Under the pieces are notes generated by a model. The model ran no database searches. It had not been told where the DNA came from and worked only from the letters and a program-made list of their open reading frames with translations. From assembly GCA_965215545.1 (NCBI GenBank), contig OZ244066.1, positions 2,728,001 through 2,792,000 of the forward strand: DNA of 64,000 bases, in the 5' to 3' direction. This DNA comes from MPNP01 sp965215545. Lineage in GTDB: Bacteria; Pseudomonadota; Alphaproteobacteria; Rhodobacterales; Rhodobacteraceae. A program made the position numbers and the translations under genes. Each line of letters starts with the position of its first letter. Position 1 is the first letter of the stretch. Shown here in pieces: positions 34,116 to 43,337 of this stretch.

Positions 34116-35252
34116 ATGGTACTGCACAATACAGTTCGTCCATGGCGCAACATTGCCAGAAGGCCATCGCGCCAGATCATGGTCGGGGATGTCCCGGTCG
34201 GTGGTGATGCACCGATATCGGTCCAGACCATGACCAACACCGTGACCACGGACATCGCCGCCACGGTCGCACAGATTCAGGAATGCGCGGAGATCGGAGC
34301 GGAAATCATCAGGGTGTCCGTCCCGGATCGTGAGTCCTCGAAGGCTCTGGCCGAGATCGTGCGGGAAAGTCCGGTCCCGATCGTTGCCGACATCCATTTT
34401 CATTACAAGCGAGCCATCGAGGCGGCTGATGTCGGGGCCTCATGCATCCGGATCAATCCGGGCAATATCGGAGCCGAGGACCGGGTCCGGGAAGTCATTG
34501 CTGCCGTCCGGAGCAATGGATGCAGCATGCGGATCGGGGTCAATGCCGGCAGCCTGGAAAAACACCTGCTGGAAAAGTACCGCGAGCCCTGCCCGGAAGC
34601 CATGATCGAATCAGGTCTGGGCCATATCCGGATTCTCGAGGACAATGGGTTCACGGAATACAAGATCAGCTGCAAGGCCTCGGATGTCTTTCTTGCCTCG
34701 GCCGCCTACCGGGGCCTGGCCGAAAAGACCGATGCCCCGATCCATCTCGGGATCACCGAAGCCGGTCCGCTGTTTCCGGGCACCATCAAGTCAGCCATCG
34801 GTCTGGGCAGTCTGCTGTGGTCGGGGATCGGTGATACCATCCGCGTCAGCCTGGCTGCCAACCCGGTGGAAGAGGTCAAGGCTGGCTCGGAGATCCTGAA
34901 GTCATTGGGTCTGCGAACACGCGGCGTGACAATCATCGCGTGTCCAAGCTGTGCCCGCCAGGGATTCGACGTCATCAAGACCGTCGGCATCCTTGAGGAA
35001 AGACTGGCGCATATCCAGACACCCATCACACTGTCGATCATTGGCTGTGTCGTCAATGGGCCCGGTGAGGCCCTCATGACCGATGTGGGATTCACCGGGG
35101 GCGGCAAGGATGCCGGCATGGTCTATCTGGCCGGCCAGACCTCGCACAAACTGTCCAATGAGGCGATGGTTGACGAAATTGTTGCGCTGGTTACCAGGAA
35201 GGCCGCCCAGATCGAGGACGAAGGCAAGCAGTTGGCGAGCGCAACCGCCTAG
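34116..35252 (+). CDS. ispG: 4-hydroxy-3-methylbut-2-enyl-diphosphate synthase IspG (GcpE)
   Basis: A 4Fe-4S enzyme of the MEP isoprenoid pathway. Visible: VGGDAPISVQTMTNT, VPIVADIHFHYKRAIEAAD, RINPGNIG, MRIGVNAGSLEKHLL, and at the C-terminus the cluster-binding cysteines in ACPSCARQGFDV and IGCVVNGPGEA. Length is 378 residues, the short bacterial form. Its presence shows the MEP route is used, even though dxr is not in the cdsA-rseP interval. A hisS gene, often next, is absent; a 157-base gap leads to prfA. Confidence 0.96.
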   Translation: MVLHNTVRPWRNIARRPSRQIMVGDVPVGGDAPISVQTMTNTVTTDIAATVAQIQECAEIGAEIIRVSVPDRESSKALAEIVRESPVPIVADIHFHYKRAIEAADVGASCIRINPGNIGAEDRVREVIAAVRSNGCSMRIGVNAGSLEKHLLEKYREPCPEAMIESGLGHIRILEDNGFTEYKISCKASDVFLASAAYRGLAEKTDAPIHLGITEAGPLFPGTIKSAIGLGSLLWSGIGDTIRVSLAANPVEEVKAGSEILKSLGLRTRGVTIIACPSCARQGFDVIKTVGILEERLAHIQTPITLSIIGCVVNGPGEALMTDVGFTGGGKDAGMVYLAGQTSHKLSNEAMVDEIVALVTRKAAQIEDEGKQLASATA

Positions 35253-35409
35253 AAGACCTGTCAGATGCTGCCGCATGGCCTCCGGGCCGGGATCATCGAC
35301 AGCCAATCCGACCCGCTGACAGTTCATGGCGGCACCAATGGCCCGGCACCGTTGGCAATCAGCCTGGACCTGTTGAACGCCTGGACCTCTGGCGCAGGGT
35401 GAAATCGGC

Positions 35410-36462
35410 ATGCTCGACCAGAAAAAACTCGATCAGATCCGGTCTCGATATGGAGAGATCGAGGCCAAGATGGCCATGAAGGAGCATGTCGGCGACATCG
35501 CGTCCCTGGCACGTGAGTACAATCGGCTGATGCCCATCGTGGCCAGGATCGAGGAGATGGAAACTCTCGGAAAGGAGCTTGATATCGTCCGCCATATGGT
35601 CGAGGATCCGGAACTCAAGGATCTGGCGCTGGAGGAAATCGCTGCGCTGCAGGCCCGGCATGCGGCGTGTGAAGCGAGGTTGACGGATCTCCTTCTGGCC
35701 GATGACCCGGCAAACCAGCGCTCGGTTGTGCTCGAGATCCGGGCCGGAACGGGGGGCGAGGAGGCGGCCCTGTTTTCGGGTGTCCTCTATGCGATGTACG
35801 AGCGCTACTGTGCTCTCAGGAAATGGGATTTCCAACCGCTGGATGCCAGTGCCAGTGCCCTTGGTGGCTTTCGTGAGGTCATTGTCACCATTGAGGGCAA
35901 GGGGGCTTATCAGCGCATGAAATATGAAGCGGGTGTCCACCGTGTCCAACGGGTCCCCGAAACCGAATCCAGCGGCCGAGTCCATACCTCGGCGGCCACT
36001 GTTGCCGTCCTGCCCCAGGCCGAGGCGGTCGATGTCGAGATCGCGCCGGACGAGATCCGCATCGAGACGATGCGCGCCAGCGGGGCCGGAGGCCAGCACG
36101 TCAATACAACCGACTCGGCTGTCCGGATCACCCATATCCCCACCGGCATCACGGTCCTCTCATCTGAAAAATCCCAGCACCGCAATCGTGCCCAGGCCAT
36201 GACGGTGCTGCGCTCGCGGCTTTATCAGCAAAAGACCGCCGCAGCGGCATCGGAACGGGCCGCCGACCGCAAGATGCAGGTGGGCACAGGTGACCGGTCC
36301 GAACGGGTCCGGACCTACAACTATCCCCAGGGACGCCTGACGGACCACCGGATCAATCTCACGCTCTACAAACTCGATCAGGTGCTGCAGGGCAATCTTG
36401 ATGAGATCATCGATGCCCTGATCGCCCATGAACGGGTCCAGGCCCTGGCCAACGCCTCATGA
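35410..36462 (+). CDS. prfA: Peptide chain release factor 1
   Basis: Terminates translation at UAA and UAG. At 350 residues it has the normal length. The catalytic GGQ loop is in ASGAGGQHVNTTDSAVRITH; the codon-recognition P-x-T motif is VPETESSGRVHTSAATVAV. The N-terminal helical domain and the conserved EIRAGTGGEEAALF and YPQGRLTDHRINLTLYKL are present. Its 3' end overlaps prmC by four bases (ATGA), so the release factor and its methylase are made together. Confidence 0.97.
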   Translation: MLDQKKLDQIRSRYGEIEAKMAMKEHVGDIASLAREYNRLMPIVARIEEMETLGKELDIVRHMVEDPELKDLALEEIAALQARHAACEARLTDLLLADDPANQRSVVLEIRAGTGGEEAALFSGVLYAMYERYCALRKWDFQPLDASASALGGFREVIVTIEGKGAYQRMKYEAGVHRVQRVPETESSGRVHTSAATVAVLPQAEAVDVEIAPDEIRIETMRASGAGGQHVNTTDSAVRITHIPTGITVLSSEKSQHRNRAQAMTVLRSRLYQQKTAAAASERAADRKMQVGTGDRSERVRTYNYPQGRLTDHRINLTLYKLDQVLQGNLDEIIDALIAHERVQALANAS

Positions 36463-37274
36463 CCAGCACCTTGCCGTCCGAACTCCTGATGCAGGCCGGC
36501 AAGCGCCTGCGCGAGGCCAGGCTTGCTGATCCCGGACTCGATGCCTGGCGGCTCTGGGACCATGCGCGCGCCAACGTCACGAGGAGCACCGAGGCTGCCG
36601 CAACGCTCTTCTGGCATTCTGTCGAACGCCGCTGCCATCATGTCCCGGTGGCCCATATCACCGGCCATCGGTCATTTTATGGCCTGGACTTCCTCACACC
36701 GCCCGAGGTCCTGATTCCCCGCCCCGATTCAGAGGCCCTCGTGGACCTTGCCTGTCGGTTGACCTTCGGGACAGTCCTGGATCTTGGCACCGGGAGCGGC
36801 TGTCTCCTGCTGGCCCTGCTTGCCCATCGACCCGGCGTGCACGGGACGGGCGTTGATATCTGTCCTCGAGCGATTGCAGCGGCGAGGCAAAATGCCAGGC
36901 GGTTGGAACTTGCCGACAGATGTCACTTTTTTGTCTCGGACTGGCTGGCAAGCGACCGGCTGGGACGCTATGACTTGATCTTGTCGAATCCCCCCTATAT
37001 AGGGGACCGGGACCACTGCAACCTGTCCCGCGAAGTCAGGGAGCATGAACCCCGGCATGCCTTGATGTCCGGGCGAGACGGAACCGAGGCCTACGGGAGA
37101 ATCGCATCGCGGGCAGCCAATCATCTTCAGGCAGGGGGCTGGCTCCTGTTTGAAATTGGCCATGGACAATTCAGGGCAGTTCGGAAGATCCTGCAGACAC
37201 ACGGATTTGACATTCGCATGATTGAACGAGATCTTGATGACCGCATTCGCGCCGTGGCTGCCAATGCATCCTGA
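36459..37274 (+). CDS. prmC: Release factor glutamine methyltransferase PrmC (HemK)
   Basis: Methylates the glutamine of the GGQ motif in release factors, using S-adenosylmethionine. The Rossmann fold motif is VLDLGTGSGCLLLAL, and the substrate-binding signature is LILSNPPYIG. HITGHRSFYGLDFL and VLIPRPDSEALVDLA are also typical. Length is 271 residues. Translationally coupled to prfA by the ATGA overlap. Confidence 0.96.
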   Translation: MTSTLPSELLMQAGKRLREARLADPGLDAWRLWDHARANVTRSTEAAATLFWHSVERRCHHVPVAHITGHRSFYGLDFLTPPEVLIPRPDSEALVDLACRLTFGTVLDLGTGSGCLLLALLAHRPGVHGTGVDICPRAIAAARQNARRLELADRCHFFVSDWLASDRLGRYDLILSNPPYIGDRDHCNLSREVREHEPRHALMSGRDGTEAYGRIASRAANHLQAGGWLLFEIGHGQFRAVRKILQTHGFDIRMIERDLDDRIRAVAANAS

Positions 37275-37472
37275 ATGAACGCCCTCCGCCGCAGAGCGGG
37301 CTGTGGCACCCACCCTCACAACCGATATCACCACAGCAAGGCAACCGATCATGATGCTCAAAACCATCCTCCTGATGCCCCCCGGCCCCAGATGCCGTTC
37401 CCTGCCGCATGCGCGAGACAGGCACAGTGACCCCGGAAGAGATCGGATCACAGCGTCAGGAGGCAGAGAGTG

Positions 37473-37880
37473 ATGCGCACCAATCGAAATCGTCGTCAGA
37501 CCAATCGCCGTGTCGGTGGTGGCATCAACCGGGTTCTCGAAAGCACCGGGCCGGATGGAAAGGTCCGTGGCAACTCGCAGCAGATCATCGAAAAATATAT
37601 GGCCTATTCGCGCGATGCCCTGCTGAGCGGTGATCGGATCATTGCCGAGAACTACTCCCAGCATGCCGAGCACTATATTCGGCTGCACCATCACCAGAAG
37701 GAAATCGAGGCCCAGCGTACAGCCCAGCAGGCCTCCCGACAGACCGGTAACGGCACAGGCGGCCAACAGCGCAGTGCCCGTCAGCCGGCCAGGCCCGACG
37801 GTGAGGCCGAGTCCCTGCCCACCGAGCCAGCTCCCGAGGCCGGAACGGCCGACGGCCCATCGACCGCTGCCTCGTCCTGA
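37473..37880 (+). CDS. DUF4167 domain-containing protein
   Basis: A 135-residue basic, hydrophilic protein restricted mostly to alphaproteobacteria. The conserved N-terminal domain reads NRNRRQTNRRVGGGINRVLE, GPDGKVRGNSQQIIEKY and AENYSQHAEHYIRL; the remainder is low-complexity, rich in Gln, Pro, Ala and Glu. It may bind RNA, but its function is not established. The ATG at 37473 follows GGAGG by about ten bases. Downstream of prmC, as in many relatives. Confidence 0.9.
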   Translation: MRTNRNRRQTNRRVGGGINRVLESTGPDGKVRGNSQQIIEKYMAYSRDALLSGDRIIAENYSQHAEHYIRLHHHQKEIEAQRTAQQASRQTGNGTGGQQRSARQPARPDGEAESLPTEPAPEAGTADGPSTAASS

Positions 37881-37939
37881 AGCCCCCGGCCTCATCCTGA
37901 CCCCCGAACCCGACAGGGCTCCGCCCCCGGGGCGATCCA

Positions 37940-38794
37940 TCACCGGGCAGTCGTGCCAGCCTCGACCCGTGAACGGGCAATGCGGCAATAGTCATCCACG
38001 CCGAGATCCTCAGCGCGCAGGGTTGGATCGATCCCAAGTGCCATCAAATCCCGACTGGCATCGGTAAAGAGTTCGCGCAGGCTTGACCGGATCATCTTGC
38101 GCCGTTGACCGAATGCCAGGCGGGTCACGCGCTCAAGGACCGGCACCTGCGGAGCAGGCAAGGGGGAGGTGTCGGGAACAATGTGCACGACAGCCGAGTC
38201 GACAGCAGGGACAGGGGTAAAGACCGTGGCCGGCAGGGTCATGGGGCACGCAACCCGTGCGCGCAGCTGGGCGAGGACCGAGAGTCGTCCATAGGCATTG
38301 TGACCCGCCGTCGCCAGCAACCGAATGGCCACTTCCCGCTGCAGCGTGAGCACAAGACTCTTCCAGAGTGGGGGCCACCGCGGTGGCGTGAGCCAAAGGG
38401 TCAGGAACCGTGTAGCCACATTGTAGGGCAGGTTGGCGATGATGTGGTGCGGTGCGGTCACCGGCTCTTGCCGGCAGATCTTGAGCCCGTCGGCGATGCG
38501 GAAGTCGTAGCGGGCACCATAATGCGCCAGGAGCATCGCATGGGCCGGCGCAAAGCGTCGATCGATCTCGATGGCGAGGACACCGGCGGCTTTCGTCTCC
38601 AGCAGGGCCCGGGTCAGGCCGCCTGGTCCGGCCCCGATCTCAAGGATGTGATCGTCGCTGGCAATCATCGCAAGACCGGCAATCTTGCGATTGAGATTCA
38701 TGTCCAGGATATAGTTCTGCCCGAGCGACTTGCGGGCCGTGAGCCCGTGGGCAGCGATGATCTCGCGCAGCGGCGGCAGGACAGGGTCCGTCAT
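37940..38794 (-). CDS. rsmA: 16S rRNA (adenine1518/1519-N6)-dimethyltransferase RsmA (KsgA)
   Basis: Dimethylates two adjacent adenines near the 3' end of 16S rRNA. Visible: RKSLGQNYILDMNLNRKIA, the SAM-binding ILEIGAGPGGLTRALL and VLAIEIDRRFAP, the catalytic NLPYNVATRFL, and a C-terminal AFGQRRKMIRSSLREL. Starting at ATG 38794 gives 284 residues; this ATG overlaps the pdxA stop (ATGA), which supports it over the GTG at 38830. Last gene of the minus-strand lptF-to-rsmA group. Confidence 0.96.
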   Translation of the reverse strand: MTDPVLPPLREIIAAHGLTARKSLGQNYILDMNLNRKIAGLAMIASDDHILEIGAGPGGLTRALLETKAAGVLAIEIDRRFAPAHAMLLAHYGARYDFRIADGLKICRQEPVTAPHHIIANLPYNVATRFLTLWLTPPRWPPLWKSLVLTLQREVAIRLLATAGHNAYGRLSVLAQLRARVACPMTLPATVFTPVPAVDSAVVHIVPDTSPLPAPQVPVLERVTRLAFGQRRKMIRSSLRELFTDASRDLMALGIDPTLRAEDLGVDDYCRIARSRVEAGTTAR

Positions 38795-39792
38795 GACTCC
38801 CGCTGGCGACGATTCCGGCTGAGTGTCCACGCCAGCGCAATCGCGTCCATCAGGGGCCCTGGATGCGCCCGACCGGTGCCAGCAAGGTCCAGGGCCGTCC
38901 CATGACCAGGTGAGGTGCGCACGATGGGCAGGCCAAGCGTGACATTGACCGTGTCATCGGCATCCAGGGTCTTGACCGGGATCAGGGCCTGATCGTGGTA
39001 CATGCAGACCATGGCATCAAACGCGCCACGCTGCCGGGGACCAAAGAGCGAATCGGCCGACAGCGGGCCCTGCACCCGACGGCCCTCCAGTCGGAGCTGA
39101 CCGATGGCAGGCGCAATGATGGTCTGATCCTCGGAACCCAGCAGGCCCGCTTCACCGGCATGCGGGTTGAGTCCCGTGATCCCGATGACCGGATTGTCGA
39201 TCGCGAAGTCCACCTTGAGGGCCTGATCGACCACCCGCACCAGGGCTGCAAGACGTTCGCCGTTGATCCGGTCCGGAACATCCCGCAGGGCCATATGGGT
39301 GGTCAGGGTTGCAACCTTGAGGACGGCATTCATCATCAACATCACCGGCAGGTCAGCTCCGGTCCGGGCCGCCAGCCACTCGGTATGACCGGGGCAGGGT
39401 GGGGTGCACGCCCGAAACGCGGCCTTGGGGACCGGGTTGGTCACGATCCCGGCGACCTGTCCCTCCAGAGCAAAGCGGGTCGCGATGGCAAGGGCCTCGA
39501 TCATGGCCGGATAATGATCCGGATCGGATCGTCCCGCAACGGCCGGTCCGGCAAAATCGACATGGATCAGGGGCAGGGACAGATCCGCCACCGCCCCGGC
39601 CTGGCCGGGATGATCGAGTTCAACGACTGGCGGCGGATGTGGCAGGCTCGCGATATGGCGGCGATCCGCCAGCAGCACAAAGGGCAGACCATCCCCCCGC
39701 GCCATCCAGGCGCGCAGCGTCATCTCGAGGCCGATCCCGCCGGGATCGCCCGCTGTTATGGCAACGGGGGCCGGACTTGACCCTGCCGGCAT
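38791..39792 (-). CDS. pdxA: 4-hydroxythreonine-4-phosphate dehydrogenase PdxA
   Basis: An NAD-dependent enzyme of pyridoxal phosphate synthesis. Visible: VAITAGDPGGIGLEMTLRA, GIVTNPVPKAAFRA, PGHTEWLAA, TTHMALRDVP, ITGLNPHAGEAGLLGSED, and the metal-binding AMVCMYHDQALIPVK with RTSPGHGTALDLAGTG. Length is 333 residues from ATG 39792; a longer frame upstream lacks family sequence. Seven bases downstream of surA and overlapping rsmA. Confidence 0.95.
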   Translation of the reverse strand: MPAGSSPAPVAITAGDPGGIGLEMTLRAWMARGDGLPFVLLADRRHIASLPHPPPVVELDHPGQAGAVADLSLPLIHVDFAGPAVAGRSDPDHYPAMIEALAIATRFALEGQVAGIVTNPVPKAAFRACTPPCPGHTEWLAARTGADLPVMLMMNAVLKVATLTTHMALRDVPDRINGERLAALVRVVDQALKVDFAIDNPVIGITGLNPHAGEAGLLGSEDQTIIAPAIGQLRLEGRRVQGPLSADSLFGPRQRGAFDAMVCMYHDQALIPVKTLDADDTVNVTLGLPIVRTSPGHGTALDLAGTGRAHPGPLMDAIALAWTLSRNRRQRES

Positions 39793-39799
39793 GGACCGC

Positions 39800-40987
39800 T
39801 CAGTATCTGTTGATGATGGCGTCGGCCCGCAGGCGGGAAAGATAGGCATTCCCGGACTGGTCAAGCCATTCCTGGCGATAGCTGCCGATGAGCTGGTCCT
39901 GGTTGTCATCCGGCAGGTAGTGACGCTGGCACAGCATGACGATCAGGGCTCCCGAATCCTGAGCCAGAACGGCGGACTCGCCGGTATCCAGGCCATTGAG
40001 GGTTGCCACCAGGGCCCGGGGAATGGTGGCAACCTTCTCGTGAAACGCATAGATGGCCCCGTCAGTGGCCGCACTCTGCCGCTCCAGATCCTTGCAGCTG
40101 GCAATGCCGGCGACCACCCGGCTGGCCGTATCCTCACCGGTTGCGCCGAGCTGGACCGTCGCATAGCTTGTCCCGCGCAACACATTGCCCTCGGTCCGGG
40201 TCTCACGATCGTGGACATAGAACATCATGACGTTGTCATCAACCACCACCGGCCCCGTCACCGCGCCCGAGGCGGTCCCCCGGATGGCTGACTGAACACC
40301 CGGGGGCAATCCCGAGACCTGGAGCCAGCCAATGGATCCCCCCGAGGATCTGGATGGGGACAGCGAAAAGACCTCGACGGCCTCGCGGAAGCCAGCCAGG
40401 GACTGGATGTTGCTGCGGATCTCGCGGGCGAGGGCCAGCCCCCGATCCCGTTCACCCGCACCGGTCGAGATGACGAGTTCCGACAGGTTGACCAGGGCAA
40501 TCGCCTGCCCCGGGTTGAACTCGGCCTGTTGATTGAGATCATCGGCCGTGAGCAGGGAGGCCCAGGCACCGAACCGGGTTGCCTGGACATCCTGCCAGAT
40601 AATGTTGGCACGGGCATATTCGCGAAAGACCTCGCGGCTGATGCCGGCATTGCGGAGCTGGGCATAGAGATTGGCTGCCGATCCGGCTCGGCCTTCCGCA
40701 TACTGCTCGATCCGCTGATTGAGAATGCTGGCCGGCAGGCGAATGCCCAGGCGATCAGCCTCCTGAAAATACAGCCGCTCATCAATCAGTTCCTCGATGG
40801 CCTCCGCCCGGGTGCGTCCTGGAACATCAAGCAACCGCGCCATGCGGACCCGCTGCTGAATCTCGAAGTTGCTGATGGCCTGACCATTGACCGTCAGGGC
40901 TGTGGCAAAGAGATCGGTCTGTGCCCCCGCCGCCCCGGTCAGCGGGACAAGCAGCACACATGCCAGGATGAGCCGATACCATTTCAT
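39800..40987 (-). CDS. surA: SurA-like periplasmic peptidyl-prolyl isomerase/chaperone
   Basis: Delivers unfolded outer-membrane proteins to the BAM complex. A signal peptide is visible (WYRLILACVLLVPLTGAAGA). The N-terminal SurA chaperone domain has ALTVNGQAISNFEIQQRVRM, EAIEELIDERLYFQEADRLG and the following helices. Middle parvulin-like region: GGSIGWLQVSGLPPGVQSAI. The C-terminal segment is IVMLCQRH. Length is 395 residues. Between lptD and pdxA, the usual order lptD-surA-pdxA-rsmA. Parvulin catalytic residues were not individually verified. Confidence 0.9.
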   Translation of the reverse strand: MKWYRLILACVLLVPLTGAAGAQTDLFATALTVNGQAISNFEIQQRVRMARLLDVPGRTRAEAIEELIDERLYFQEADRLGIRLPASILNQRIEQYAEGRAGSAANLYAQLRNAGISREVFREYARANIIWQDVQATRFGAWASLLTADDLNQQAEFNPGQAIALVNLSELVISTGAGERDRGLALAREIRSNIQSLAGFREAVEVFSLSPSRSSGGSIGWLQVSGLPPGVQSAIRGTASGAVTGPVVVDDNVMMFYVHDRETRTEGNVLRGTSYATVQLGATGEDTASRVVAGIASCKDLERQSAATDGAIYAFHEKVATIPRALVATLNGLDTGESAVLAQDSGALIVMLCQRHYLPDDNQDQLIGSYRQEWLDQSGNAYLSRLRADAIINRY

Positions 40988-41002
40988 TGCTACACTTCTC
41001 CG

Positions 41003-43324
41003 CTAGCCGCAGACGTCCTCACCACTGGCCGACAGGGTGCGGAACCCGCCGAGTCGAATGGACAGTGACGCCTCCAGATCAACCGGTTTGGAGCTGGCCC
41101 GGTAGGCCGTCCGTTCCACTCCGAAAATGAAGCGGGCACACTGATGCCGATATAGGAGATTGACCCCGGATTTGACAGCCGATTCCGGCTCGCTCCCCAT
41201 CGAATGGGACAGTCCCAGCGACACCCTGTCGCTCAGTTTGCCAGTCCCATCCAGCGTATAGCCCCAATACCCATCACGGGTCATCGTCGGTCGTCGCCAG
41301 GCCAGCAGGGCCGACAGTGTCCGTTGCTCATCGCCGTAGGCCACAATGCTCTGGGCCGAACGGATCCGCCTGGTCTTGCTGACATGCAGTGTCTGACTGA
41401 CGTCGAGACCTCCCGGTGTCCGGACTCCCGCACTGACAACATGCTCCATCCGATCCACGAAATCGGCATGATGGTCCTGAATATCGGTTGGTTCTTCTTG
41501 TCCGCTCATACCGGCCGATCCAACCTCATCCGTCTCCAACTCCGCAAGGGCAGCATCCCTGTCGTATTCCCGGCGATAGACCGTACCAACCGACGCTTCG
41601 TAAGTGGTACCGGAGTCAAGGAAACCGGTGAGTTTGACGCCCAGGTTGGCGCGGAGGCCCCGCTCCCTCAGACTGTCATTGGCAAAGCGATCCAGAGATC
41701 GGAGATTGCCGGCATCCAGCATGATCTGGGAGTCGGGGAGTTGCGGCAGTTCCGTGGTGCGATCCTTGGCATAGACCAACTGCACGAATGGCTCCAGCAC
41801 CTCGGCACGACCACCACCATTCCGGACCAGCGGCAGGCTGAGATCGATCGCGGCCACACGGTCATCGAGATTGGCCCTGGCAGCGGTCTCATCAATCTTG
41901 ATGTTCCCATTCTGGTCCTTTATGTATTTCTCCTTGGGGGGATCTGCACCGGGATCTTCTCTCTTCCCTCTCCCCTCCTGCCAGCGCCAACGGTCAAGGC
42001 TGCCCAGCAGACTGAAACGCGCCACCACCCCACTGTCAAGACGGATCTGCCTGGCGAGCGTTCCGGTCAGGCCATACTGCCGAATGGCAAGCTCCGGAAT
42101 CGGGGGATCCTCATCACCTTCCTTTTTAGGGAGCCGTGGGCGTGGGTTGGGAGCCCGCAGATCGGCATCCTCGATGCGGGTTTCGGCGACGGTGCCCCTG
42201 AAACCGAGGTCGAAGCCGCCAGCTTGGATCTCGTAGCGGACACCGGTGCCGATGTGGGATGTCATGCGGTTGGTGCCAAGGGTGGCCGGCGGGTTGGCGC
42301 GCACGATATCGGTGGTGATGAGGGCCCGGTCAGTGCGGTGGGTGAGGGTGGCCACGGTGAGATCCTGCACGCCCCGGTAGACGCCTGGGACGTGTTCATG
42401 GTCGCCTTCGTTGTCGGAGGAGTGGCTGGCAGTGGCCGTGAGCGAGTCGGTGAAACGCCATTCGCTGCTGACGTCGGTGTATTCCTCGATGAAGGTCTCG
42501 TCGGACGGCTTGCGGTTGCGGGCGCCTTCGAAGTCGAGCCGACCGACGGCGAAGTGATGGGTGTATTCATAGCCGAGACCGGCGCGACCCCTGGAGCTGA
42601 GGCCCGGCGTCAGGGTGAGGTTGGCATGATCACCGAGGGTCAGGAAGTAGGGCAGCTGGATGCTGGCACCATCCACATCGGCGTAGTTGAGGATGGGCGA
42701 GAGGAAGCCGCTGTAGCGTCCATCGTCGACCGGAACTGAAAGCCAGGGGGATCCACCGAGTTCGAACGCGCCGACATGCAACACCGGATCCTTGAGATAG
42801 GCCCGCCGGGACCCCGCCGGAATGACCATGGCACTGGCCCGGAAATGCCAGAGTGGCTGTTCACCCGGTTTGCAGATCCGGCAGCCGGTGACCAGCGCGT
42901 CCCGAATGATGATGTTGCCGTCCGCGTCCTCGGTATAGGTGGCGGCGGCCAGTTGCCGGTCCCGCACCAGCAGCCGCACGCCCTGCAGGATCGTTTGCAT
43001 GCGACCGGAATCGATGTCGGCCTGTTCGATGAGCAGGACCGCACCCTCCCTGTCGGTGGCATGGATGGGGCCCTCGATAAGGATCCGGTCCTCTTCGTAA
43101 CGGAATGACTTGCTGCGGATCTGCCAGTCCTCGGCGATGAAGCGGACATTGCCCTCGCCGGTGAGTCGGCCGGTCTGGTCATTGAACACGATCCGGTCAG
43201 CGATGATATCGGTGACATCATTGAGGGTCTGGGGCATGCCCACCGTGCTGGTAAGCATGAGGAGGGCGGCGGCCAGCCCCACGGTCGGGAGCACGATACA
43301 CAGGCGATGCAGGGGCCGGGTCAC
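41003..43324 (-). CDS. lptD: LPS assembly protein LptD
   Basis: The outer-membrane beta-barrel that, with LptE, inserts lipopolysaccharide in the outer leaflet. From the GTG at 43324 the protein has 773 residues with a signal peptide (LCIVLPTVGLAAALLMLTST), an N-terminal OstA/LptA-like domain (VTDIIADRIVFNDQTGRLTG, then GEGNVRFI and repeats of this type), then a long beta-barrel region. Cysteines are seen at GCRICK, RHQCAR and close to the end (EDVCG), consistent with the disulfides needed in this family. The GTG was preferred because upstream residues lack signal-peptide character; lptG ends 13 bases before. The low-GC loop near 41.9-42.1 kb is hydrophilic and charged. Confidence 0.92.
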   Translation of the reverse strand: MTRPLHRLCIVLPTVGLAAALLMLTSTVGMPQTLNDVTDIIADRIVFNDQTGRLTGEGNVRFIAEDWQIRSKSFRYEEDRILIEGPIHATDREGAVLLIEQADIDSGRMQTILQGVRLLVRDRQLAAATYTEDADGNIIIRDALVTGCRICKPGEQPLWHFRASAMVIPAGSRRAYLKDPVLHVGAFELGGSPWLSVPVDDGRYSGFLSPILNYADVDGASIQLPYFLTLGDHANLTLTPGLSSRGRAGLGYEYTHHFAVGRLDFEGARNRKPSDETFIEEYTDVSSEWRFTDSLTATASHSSDNEGDHEHVPGVYRGVQDLTVATLTHRTDRALITTDIVRANPPATLGTNRMTSHIGTGVRYEIQAGGFDLGFRGTVAETRIEDADLRAPNPRPRLPKKEGDEDPPIPELAIRQYGLTGTLARQIRLDSGVVARFSLLGSLDRWRWQEGRGKREDPGADPPKEKYIKDQNGNIKIDETAARANLDDRVAAIDLSLPLVRNGGGRAEVLEPFVQLVYAKDRTTELPQLPDSQIMLDAGNLRSLDRFANDSLRERGLRANLGVKLTGFLDSGTTYEASVGTVYRREYDRDAALAELETDEVGSAGMSGQEEPTDIQDHHADFVDRMEHVVSAGVRTPGGLDVSQTLHVSKTRRIRSAQSIVAYGDEQRTLSALLAWRRPTMTRDGYWGYTLDGTGKLSDRVSLGLSHSMGSEPESAVKSGVNLLYRHQCARFIFGVERTAYRASSKPVDLEASLSIRLGGFRTLSASGEDVCG

Positions 43325-43337
43325 GGACTCACCGGAC

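Noticed and set aside
35941..35985. PET instead of PAT in the release factor 1 codon-recognition motif as an anomaly
   Set aside because: The middle residue of P-x-T is variable in RF1; the surrounding sequence and GGQ loop are normal.
41204..42739. A 511-codon plus-strand frame opposite lptD
   Set aside because: Shadow of the lptD beta-barrel coding region; composition and content do not resemble a protein family.
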